DNA from: DATGYC01 sp035298385
Lineage (GTDB): Bacteria; Bacillota; Sulfobacillia; Symbiobacteriales; Symbiobacteriaceae
NCBI GenBank assembly: GCA_035298385.1
Contig: DATGYC010000131.1
Location: 5,794 to 69,793, forward strand
DNA: 64,000 nt
Direction of reading: 5' to 3'
Numbering within the stretch: the first letter of the stretch is position 1; each line of letters begins with the position of its first letter. This document shows positions 58,132 to 64,000 of this stretch, piece by piece. The translations under genes and the position numbers were made by a program. The notes beneath the pieces were generated by a model. It did no database searches. It saw nothing but the letters and a program-made list of their open reading frames with translations, and was not told where the DNA came from.

Positions 58132-59409
58132 TTGACCAAGCTACTGATCCGTGGCGGGCGCCCGCTGCGGGGGAGCGTACTGGTTGGCGGTCGTAAGAAT
58201 GCCGTGCTCCCACTCATCGCAGCTACGCTCCTTGCGGAGGGTACAACCCGCCTGGAGAATGTGCCCCGCATCCATGATGTTCACCTCTTACGTGAGATGC
58301 TAGTGGGGCTTGGTGCTCGGGCTGATTGGGACCTTACTAATGGGCGCATGACTGTAGGGGCGGGTTCCTTGACCGCCACGGAGGTCCCTCCACAACTGGC
58401 GGGAGCGATGCGTGCCTCCTATTACCTGCTCGGTGTGCTGCTCGCTCGCTTCGGGCGAGCGGATGTACCACTGCCAGGTGGCGATCAGATTGGCAAGCGC
58501 CCTGTGGACCAGCACCTAAAGGGCCTGGCAGCTCTGGGGGCTGAGGTATGGATCGATCGCAACATGATGCGGGCCCGCTCCGGGCGCCTTCGAGGCGCCG
58601 AGATTCGATTTGACATGGTCAGTGTTGGCGCTACCATCCACGTGATGATGGCTGCCACCCTGGCGAGTGGAACGACTGTTCTACACAACTGCGCCCGAGA
58701 GCCTCACGTAGCTGATGTGGCTACCTATCTCAACGCCTGTGGCGCTCGCATCTATGGGGCCGGCACTGAGACCATCCTGATTGAGGGAGTCCCCGCCCTG
58801 AACGGAGCGGTTCACCGCACCATTCCAGATGATATCGAAGCCGGTACATGGATGATCGCCGCGGCTATAACCGGTGGCGACGTGACCGTGGATGGCGTTC
58901 TGCCAGAACACGTAGCCCCAATCACTGCAAAGCTGCGGGAGGCGGGCGCCCAGGTGTTAGAGGGCGTGAGTAGCCTCCGAGTCTTCAGTACGGGCCATCT
59001 GCAGGCAGTCGATCTGCGGACGGAGCCATACCCAGGCTTCCCCACAGATGCACAGTCCCAGTTCACCGCCCTCATGACGCTGGCCACCGGGCAAAGCCGA
59101 GTGACAGAGACGCTATACACCGATCGATTCCGGTTTGCTGGCGAGTTGGCCACCATGGGTGCAAAGATTCAGGTGGACGGCCAGACCGCCTTGGTGAGCG
59201 GGGTTGACAAGCTGCAGGGCGCCCCGGTTGTGGCGACGGATATTCGAGCCGGAGCTGCCCTGGTCTTGGCCGGGCTGGCTGCCGAAGGCGAAACGACACT
59301 GTATGGTCTCGATCACATCGAACGGGGCTATGAGTGGTTTGAACAGAAGTTGCTCAGCCTAGGGGCTGAGGTGGGCGCGATCGATCGCCAGGAGACGGCG
59401 GTCGGATAA
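58132..59409 (+). CDS. murA: UDP-N-acetylglucosamine 1-carboxyvinyltransferase with Cys-to-Asp active site
   Basis: First committed step of peptidoglycan synthesis: enolpyruvyl transfer to UDP-GlcNAc. 425 residues, EPSP-synthase fold with K22-N23 (GGRKNAVLPLIAATLL), RASYYLLGVLLARFG, PDDIEAGTWMIAAAITGG and PGFPTDAQSQFTALMTLA. The mobile catalytic loop reads LPGGDQIGKRPVD: Asp118 replaces the Cys that fosfomycin alkylates (Cys115 in E. coli). The Asp form is active in, for example, mycobacteria and confers natural fosfomycin insensitivity. TTG start behind TAGGAGGAGG. Placed next to the wal genes, so wall synthesis and wall control sit together. Confidence 0.95.
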   Translation: MTKLLIRGGRPLRGSVLVGGRKNAVLPLIAATLLAEGTTRLENVPRIHDVHLLREMLVGLGARADWDLTNGRMTVGAGSLTATEVPPQLAGAMRASYYLLGVLLARFGRADVPLPGGDQIGKRPVDQHLKGLAALGAEVWIDRNMMRARSGRLRGAEIRFDMVSVGATIHVMMAATLASGTTVLHNCAREPHVADVATYLNACGARIYGAGTETILIEGVPALNGAVHRTIPDDIEAGTWMIAAAITGGDVTVDGVLPEHVAPITAKLREAGAQVLEGVSSLRVFSTGHLQAVDLRTEPYPGFPTDAQSQFTALMTLATGQSRVTETLYTDRFRFAGELATMGAKIQVDGQTALVSGVDKLQGAPVVATDIRAGAALVLAGLAAEGETTLYGLDHIERGYEWFEQKLLSLGAEVGAIDRQETAVG

Positions 59410-59428
59410 ATATCAGCGGTCTTATACG

Positions 59429-59468
59429 AAGGCGCCGCTGCACCTGATGTGCAGCGGCGCCTTTCTGT
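59429..59468 (+). terminator. Terminator after murA
   Basis: Perfect 15-bp stem AAGGCGCCGCTGCAC/GTGCAGCGGCGCCTT, loop CTGAT, short TTCTGTG tail; it contains GGCGCC in both arms. Confidence 0.88.
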
Positions 59469-59522
59469 GTGCAGGGTTCAGCCAACGCTGGCGTCGAACA
59501 GGATGAGAACGGTCGAGAGAGG

Positions 59523-60011
59523 ATGCATATCTTGAAGATACAGGTTGTTATGGTCGGGAAGATCAAGGAGAAGCACTTCACCGGCGGGATTCAGGAGTAT
59601 CTGAAGCGGCTGGGACCGTATGCTCGAGTCGATCTCGTGCAGGTACCGGATGAACCTACGCCGGACGGGGCGCCCCCCGCCGTGGAAGCGCAGATCAAGG
59701 AGAAGGAGGCGGAGCGTCTTCTCAAGCAGATCGATCCTGGTGCGTATGTGATCGCTCTGGACGGTCGAGGCGTGAATCCCTCCTCCGAGGAGCTTGCCGC
59801 GTTCCTAGCCGAGCGAGCCCTGCGGGGCAACTCACACCTGGTCTTCGTCATTGGCGGATCGCTCGGGTTGGCGCCCTCTGTGTTACACCGAGCTGATTGG
59901 AAGCTTTCATTGGGCCGGATGACCTTCCTGCACCAGATGGTACCGATGATTCTGCTGGAGCAGATCTACCGCGGCTTCCGCATCAACCGAGGGGAGCCGT
60001 ACCATAAGTAA
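59523..60011 (+). CDS. rlmH: 23S rRNA (pseudouridine1915-N3)-methyltransferase RlmH
   Basis: 162 residues, SPOUT fold: KIQVVMVGKIKEKHFTGGIQEYLKRLGPYA, YVIALDGRGVNPSSEELA, the knot FVIGGSLGLAPSVL and LSLGRMTFLHQMVPMILLEQIYRGFRINRGEPYHK at the C-terminus. Methylates helix 69 of the large subunit. ATG 59523 with GAGAGAGG. It is the last gene of the conserved origin string; what follows is accessory. Confidence 0.97.
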   Translation: MHILKIQVVMVGKIKEKHFTGGIQEYLKRLGPYARVDLVQVPDEPTPDGAPPAVEAQIKEKEAERLLKQIDPGAYVIALDGRGVNPSSEELAAFLAERALRGNSHLVFVIGGSLGLAPSVLHRADWKLSLGRMTFLHQMVPMILLEQIYRGFRINRGEPYHK

Positions 60012-60080
60012 TCGGGAGTTCTTACCAGCAAGTTTGACCGGGTCATGGACCCGGAGGGCAACCGCATTGAGCTATGGTAG
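60012..60080 (+). pseudogene. 3' remnant of a VOC (glyoxalase/dioxygenase superfamily) gene
   Basis: In the frame ending at TAG 60078-60080 the residues FDRVMDPEGNRIELW form a perfect VOC C-terminal strand with the metal-ligand Glu (consensus xDPxGNxIELW). Nothing upstream in that frame belongs to the family: about seven codons earlier lies the rlmH stop. So only the last ~16-20 codons of the gene remain, without a start. Confidence 0.7.
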
Positions 60081-60226
60081 CCGCCGGAGAGTCAGTGAGG
60101 CCGAGCGGGGTCTCCGGGTAGCTGGGGTGAGCTGTATGAGGTTTTCCGGCGTGCGGCGAGGCGCATTGTTACAAGATCGGGCGGAAGTCAGATTTTGGAT
60201 ACAGCTTCGTCGATAGGGGGTGTCAA
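60081..60226. other. Gap with no recognised content
   Basis: About 145 bases between the VOC remnant and the methyltransferase gene. It could be decayed coding sequence; no reading frame with similarity, no promoter or terminator that I can defend. Confidence 0.4.
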
Positions 60227-61018
60227 ATGTCCGTCTCTCTATCGCCTCAACAGCGATCTGCCATCATCAATAGGCTGAGGGCCGCGGGCTGTGTTTTTGC
60301 CGAGGACGAGGCGAGGTTGCTCATTTCCGCGGCGCCGACGTCGACCGGCCTTGCCGCCATGGTGGTCCAGCGTATCGATGGCCTACCCTTGGAACAGATA
60401 CTCGGCTGGGCGGAGTTCTGGGGACTACGGATCGCCGTGGACCCAGGAGTCTTTATACCCCGACGCCGTACCGAGTTCCTCGTCCGCCAGGCGCTCGCGC
60501 TCTCTCGGCCGGGAGTTGTCGTCCTTGACCTTTGCTGCGGCTCGGGTGCGGTGGGCGCCGCACTGGTCTCCTCGTTCCCTCAGGCGGAGCTATATGCTGC
60601 CGACATCTCTTCCGCAGCGGTTCAGTGCGCGCGTCGCAACCTCGGCATCTGGGGCGGTCGAGTCTTCGAAGGTGACCTTTTTGAGCCCCTTCCCGCTACG
60701 CTAAGGGGTGGCATTGACGTCCTGGTCGCCAATGTACCCTACGTGCCCACCAGTGCGATCGAGTTGATGCCATCAGAGGCACGGAAATACGAGCCTCGGG
60801 TGGCGCTTGATGGTGGTGGGGACGGGCTTGACGTTCAGCGGCGAGTGGCCGCTAGTGCCCCAACATGGCTGGCACCAGGGGGCTCTCTTCTGGTCGAGAC
60901 GAGTGAGCGTCAAGCGTCCCAAAGCGCTGACATTTTCGCCCGCAGTGGGTTGATCCCGCGGGTGGTCAGTTCCGACGAGTTGGATGCCACCGTCGTAATT
61001 GGAACCAAGCCCTCGTGA
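60227..61018 (+). CDS. PrmC/HemK-related protein N5-glutamine methyltransferase-like protein
   Basis: 263 residues. N-terminal helical part with LPLEQILGWAEFWGLRIAVDPGVFIPRRRTEFLV, as in PrmC, SAM site VVLDLCCGSGAVGAALVSSFPQAELYAADIS, and catalytic NVPYVP where true PrmC has NPPY(I/V). This NVPY form marks a separate group of PrmC-like methyltransferases (annotated as putative N5-glutamine methyltransferases, frequent in Actinobacteria) that are not the release-factor enzyme. Target unknown. ATG after GGGGTGTC. It lies in the accessory block after rlmH. Confidence 0.82.
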   Translation: MSVSLSPQQRSAIINRLRAAGCVFAEDEARLLISAAPTSTGLAAMVVQRIDGLPLEQILGWAEFWGLRIAVDPGVFIPRRRTEFLVRQALALSRPGVVVLDLCCGSGAVGAALVSSFPQAELYAADISSAAVQCARRNLGIWGGRVFEGDLFEPLPATLRGGIDVLVANVPYVPTSAIELMPSEARKYEPRVALDGGGDGLDVQRRVAASAPTWLAPGGSLLVETSERQASQSADIFARSGLIPRVVSSDELDATVVIGTKPS

Positions 61019-61059
61019 GACATCAGCAAGAATCAATCACCATGGGGAGGTATGAAAGT

Positions 61060-61635
61060 ATGAACGGCGTTAACCGAAACAAGAAGGAGTTGTCACAGGA
61101 ACAACAGGAAGAACTCCTCGGTGTATTGAAAGCACGTTTTGAGAAGAACATGGGCCGTCATAAAGGTCTTGAATGGGCCGACGTACAAGCAAGGCTGGAA
61201 GCCAATACTGAAAAACTGTGGTCGCTCAGTGAAATGGAAAGAACCGGTGGAGAACCAGATGTCACCGGCCATGACAAAGAAACGGGCGAATACGTTTTTT
61301 GCGATTGTTCGGCCGAGAGTCCGAAGGGACGCAGAAGCTTTTGTTACGACCGAGAAGCGCTGGAGTCAAGGAAAGAACATAAGCCGGAGAATAACGCTGC
61401 TGATATGGCGGCCGCTTTGGGCATCGAGCTGTTGACGGAAGAACAATACCGGGAGCTACAGAGACTCGGAGACTTCGACACAAAAACGTCGAGCTGGGTG
61501 AAGACACCTTCCGATATTAGAGGACTCGGCGGCGCCCTCTTTTGTGATCGCCGCTACAACACGGTCTTCGTGTATCACAACGGTGCAGAATCTTACTATG
61601 CCGCCAGGGGGTTCCGTGGCTTGCTAAGGGTCTAA
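61060..61635 (+). CDS. DUF4256 protein
   Basis: 191 residues: ELSQEQQEELLGVLKARFEKNMGRHKGLEWADVQARL, GHDKETGEYVFCDCSAESPKGRRSFCYDREALESRK, and the C-terminal SSWVKTPSDIRGLGGALFCDRRYNTVFVYHNGAESYYAARGFRG, which is the DUF4256 signature. Function unknown. The gene is clearly poorer in GC than its neighbours (AAA/GAA/AAT-rich first half), suggesting recent transfer from a lower-GC Bacillus-like donor. ATG 61060 with GGGGAGG nine bases upstream. Confidence 0.82.
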   Translation: MNGVNRNKKELSQEQQEELLGVLKARFEKNMGRHKGLEWADVQARLEANTEKLWSLSEMERTGGEPDVTGHDKETGEYVFCDCSAESPKGRRSFCYDREALESRKEHKPENNAADMAAALGIELLTEEQYRELQRLGDFDTKTSSWVKTPSDIRGLGGALFCDRRYNTVFVYHNGAESYYAARGFRGLLRV

Positions 61636-61730
61636 ATTTTGCACAGACAGAAGGAGCCTGAGATCCGAAAAAGAAGCCCGACGGATTTTGCCGCCTGGGC
61701 ATCCTTCCGCATGTAGAGGAGGCGCTCCCG

Positions 61731-62741
61731 TTGCTGTCCAGACGGAACCTGATAAAGGCGCTTGGCGTTCTGTTTCTGACTGCGGCTGGCGGGGCGTCGC
61801 TTTGGGAAGCGTGGCAGCAGATCCGCAGTCTTCAACCTGACGTGCTTCCGGTCACACCAGTGTTGCCTGATCGGGAATTGCTCTTCTCTTTCTTTCTCCT
61901 GAGCGACATTCACATGTCTACTACCGTTTCTGCGATGGAGGAGAAGCTCAAACTGGCGCTAGCGGATATCAGTCGGTTCTCGATTCCGGTTCAATCGGTC
62001 GTGCTGGGTGGAGACCTAGTCGATGGTGGGCGGGAGGACGAGTACCAGTTGCTGGGACGTATTTTCGCGGAGTACAAGCTCCCCACGCTCTACGGCAACA
62101 TGGGCAATCATGAGTACTATGACATCTGGTACGACGAACGGGGTGGCTGGTCCAAGGAGACGGTGCCAAACGGTAAGACCGACGCCACGGCCCGGGAGCG
62201 ATTCATGCGTTTCATGGGTCATGAGGACCGCCCTTACTATGATGTCTGGGTGAACGGCGTTCACCTGATCATGCTGTCCCAGGAAGCATACATCCAGGAA
62301 AAGCCGGATGTTGGTGAAGGGGCTTGGTACTCGGACGCGCAACTAGCTTGGTTAGAGAAGCAAATGCGATCGCACGCTGACGGGAAGCCCGTTTTTATCT
62401 TCATTCACCAGCCGCTGCCTCCAATCGGGCAGGACGGCGGGTCACATCGGCTTATCCCGGCCAGGGAGTTTCGCCGGATTCTGGCGCCTTACCGTAACGT
62501 CTTTGTTCTGTCGGGTCACACCCACCGCAACTTTGAGGCGGATGAACACTATGTCCGCGACGCCACCTTTCACTGGTTTACGAACGCATCGGTTGGTAAG
62601 ACCAGAGCGGTCGGCCCCGTGCAAACGCCGGTACAGGGATTGTATGTCCAAGTCTACCGCGATCAGGTCGTACTCCTGGGGCGTGAGTTCAGCAGTCGTA
62701 CCTGGATCAAGAGGGCAGAATGGGCGATACAACTGGTGTAG
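61731..62741 (+). CDS. Exported calcineurin-like metallophosphoesterase
   Basis: 336 residues. The N-terminus SRRNLIKALGVLFLTAAGGASLW looks like a Tat signal (twin Arg, hydrophobic stretch). The metal-binding motifs of the superfamily are in order: DIH (LLSDIHMS), GGDLVDGG, GNHEYYD, IFIHQPLPP and SGHTHRNFE, so the dinuclear site is complete. Substrate unknown; relatives act on phosphodiesters, pyrophosphates or wall polymers outside the membrane. TTG start with GAGGAGG spaced well. Confidence 0.88.
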   Translation: MLSRRNLIKALGVLFLTAAGGASLWEAWQQIRSLQPDVLPVTPVLPDRELLFSFFLLSDIHMSTTVSAMEEKLKLALADISRFSIPVQSVVLGGDLVDGGREDEYQLLGRIFAEYKLPTLYGNMGNHEYYDIWYDERGGWSKETVPNGKTDATARERFMRFMGHEDRPYYDVWVNGVHLIMLSQEAYIQEKPDVGEGAWYSDAQLAWLEKQMRSHADGKPVFIFIHQPLPPIGQDGGSHRLIPAREFRRILAPYRNVFVLSGHTHRNFEADEHYVRDATFHWFTNASVGKTRAVGPVQTPVQGLYVQVYRDQVVLLGREFSSRTWIKRAEWAIQLV

Positions 62742-62845
62742 ATGAATGAAACGAGCCACCCATCTTTATCTTGGAATGTTTAGGACCCTTGGGAGCGAAA
62801 CCGGTCAGCATGGTCCTATGAGTTACGCTGCATAAAGGAGGCCCC

Positions 62846-63694
62846 GTGGATACGATGGCATCTCCTGGAGGGAGCGCGTCCTGGCGCTCAGACCGATCGC
62901 TTCTAATCCGTTACTTCCTCGGCGCATATGGCTTCACTTGGGTTCTACAACTTGCGATCCCTTTGTTTGGATTGTCTTTCGAAAGTGCGCCTGCCCAGGT
63001 GCTCTATATCCTCTCTGTTCTAGGTCCCTTGCTCTCTGCCATGGCTGTAACCGTCAACTCTGGTGGCAAGGCCGGTTTGCGGGCACTCTTTGCCAAAGCC
63101 CTGCAGTGGCGCTTCAGCCTGATCTGGTACCTGATGGCCATTGGTACGGTGGCTGCCTTAAAACTCATAAGCACTGGACTTTACATGGTGCTGGGTGGGG
63201 TGGGACCGGAACAGTGGGTGACGGCCTCGTCAGGGGGGATCCTCTTCGTACTCCTGTCGCAGTTCGGTTACGTCATGTTCGCTGAGGAGATAGGCTGGCG
63301 GGCGTTCGCCCTGCCGCGCCTGCTGGAGCAGTTTGGCGCCCTTGGTGGCACGCTGCTGCTTGCCTTCCTTCATGCCTGTTGGCATCTGCCCATGTTCTTC
63401 GTGCCGGGTTCCAATCAGGCGGGCTCTTCATTCGTGCTCTACCTGTTCATTCACGTCGCCTGGTCGACGAGCATGACCTTCCTCTACGACCGCTCGGGCC
63501 AGAGTGCGTTGCCATGTTTACTCTTCCATGCCTCGTTGAATGTGGCAGCGTTCGTTGTAGGGGCGCCCGCCGGGTCCGAGATCTATCAGCGGCTTTTGTA
63601 CGGGGTGCTCATTCTTTCGCTTGTGCCGTTCTTCCCGCGGCCCCTGTTCCGGTCACCCTGGTCAGCTAGTATGGAATTACAAAGGAGTACATAA
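62846..63694 (+). CDS. CPBP-family intramembrane protease (Abi/CAAX type)
   Basis: 282 residues with about eight membrane helices. The CPBP motifs are intact: E147-E148-IGWR (EExxxR), FLHACWH (FxxxH) and FHASLN (HxxxN). Members cleave CAAX-type or other membrane proteins, or act in bacteriocin self-immunity; no bacteriocin gene is visible here. GTG start with AAAGGAGG five bases upstream. It is the only gene of the 60-64 kb block that contains a GGGCGCCC palindrome. Confidence 0.88.
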   Translation: MDTMASPGGSASWRSDRSLLIRYFLGAYGFTWVLQLAIPLFGLSFESAPAQVLYILSVLGPLLSAMAVTVNSGGKAGLRALFAKALQWRFSLIWYLMAIGTVAALKLISTGLYMVLGGVGPEQWVTASSGGILFVLLSQFGYVMFAEEIGWRAFALPRLLEQFGALGGTLLLAFLHACWHLPMFFVPGSNQAGSSFVLYLFIHVAWSTSMTFLYDRSGQSALPCLLFHASLNVAAFVVGAPAGSEIYQRLLYGVLILSLVPFFPRPLFRSPWSASMELQRST

Positions 63695-64000
63695 GCACGT
63701 GAATCCACCGTTGCCCATGCCCAACATGCAGCCTTCTTTACGTGGTTACTGGCGGCGGTACCGGCGGTCTCGGAGCTCGCCCGTCAGAATAGCTTCCTCA
63801 AGTGGACGCGGAACCTAGCTATGCTAAGCTTTGCGCTACTGACGGCCGATAATTTCCGCCCTGGGCGCCATCAAACGAGTTGGGGCTCTGGTTGTCGCCC
63901 CTGTAAGTAGGAGCAACCTGTGTGATTGATCACAAGGAATCAGAGGCGCCTACGCAGAACGCCCTACAGAAGATTACCATGAATAGGAGAGAGGCCCTTT
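63695..64000 (+). other. Right-edge region with an unrecognised coding-like stretch
   Basis: 306 bases. One frame (about 63703-63909, ending at a TAG) reads as an amphipathic, protein-like stretch including AAFFTWLLAAVPAVSELARQ and SFLKWTRNLAMLSFALLTAD, but it has an in-frame stop just upstream and no start codon, so it could be a decayed membrane-protein fragment. I see no gene in 63910-64000; the window ends there. Confidence 0.3.

Overview
The window is a replication-origin neighbourhood of a bacterium that looks like a deep-branching, moderately high-GC (about 60% by eye) member of the Bacillota. The evidence is gene order and family content rather than any search. It shows the dnaA-dnaN-S4 protein-recF-remB-gyrB-gyrA block, the rpmH-rnpA-yidD-yidC-jag-mnmE-mnmG-rsmG-parA-parB block, the rpsF-ssb-rpsR-DUF2232-rplI-lonC-dnaB-purA block and the walR-walK-walH-walI block. 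It also has a YyaC spore-protein homologue and a serine T-box leader. A relative of Symbiobacterium-type thermophilic Clostridia is possible, but I cannot fix the genus.

Layout, left to right. 0-3.6 kb: an ApbE flavinyltransferase (cut by the left edge), a di-heme ferric-reductase-like membrane protein and a two-component system, all overlapping on the + strand. 3.6-5.6 kb: an Aer-like PAS chemoreceptor on the - strand, preceded by an AT-rich patch. 5.8-11.6 kb: a - strand serine block, read in transcription order as T-box leader, class V aminotransferase, serA, mtnA, serS and tRNA-Ser. 11.6-12.9 kb: small or degraded genes (a Cys4 mini-protein, a DinB remnant, an orphan pilin). 12.9-23.6 kb: pdxT/pdxS, gyrA, gyrB, remB, recF, S4 protein, dnaN and dnaA, all on -. 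22.0-24.05 kb: origin signals on both sides of dnaA, where gene polarity switches. 24.09-34.1 kb: rpmH to parB with three parS-like sites, then DUF4446, yyaC and a TPR protein. 34.3-39.3 kb: a complete branched-chain amino acid ABC transporter. 39.4-49 kb: permease, CvpA-like protein, and the rpsF-to-purA replication/translation genes. 49.1-53.1 kb: two tRNAs, a solitary DNA methyltransferase, a LysM/M23 hydrolase, a YpiB-like protein and a membrane-anchored peptidase. 53.2-60.0 kb: walRKHI, murA and rlmH. 60.0-64 kb: accessory genes that break the conserved order.

The genes form a few working groups: chromosome replication, topology and segregation (dnaA, dnaN, recF, gyrAB, dnaB, ssb, parAB, parS); translation and RNA maturation (ribosomal proteins, rnpA, mnmE/G, rsmG, rlmH, tRNAs); membrane insertion (yidC/yidD); wall control (walRKHI, murA, M23 hydrolase); and amino-acid supply (serine T-box operon, liv transporter).

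The most striking points are these. The 8-base palindrome GGGCGCCC is heavily over-represented: I counted a little over 50 by eye against about 4 expected from base composition. The serine T-box has one specifier domain but two antiterminator/terminator units. MurA has Asp in place of the catalytic Cys, a change known for fosfomycin insensitivity in other bacteria. GyrA has Gln at the quinolone-contact serine. A 34-bp perfect palindrome made of two DnaA-box-like halves lies after dnaB. A VOC-family gene survives only as its last codons where the conserved order ends after rlmH.
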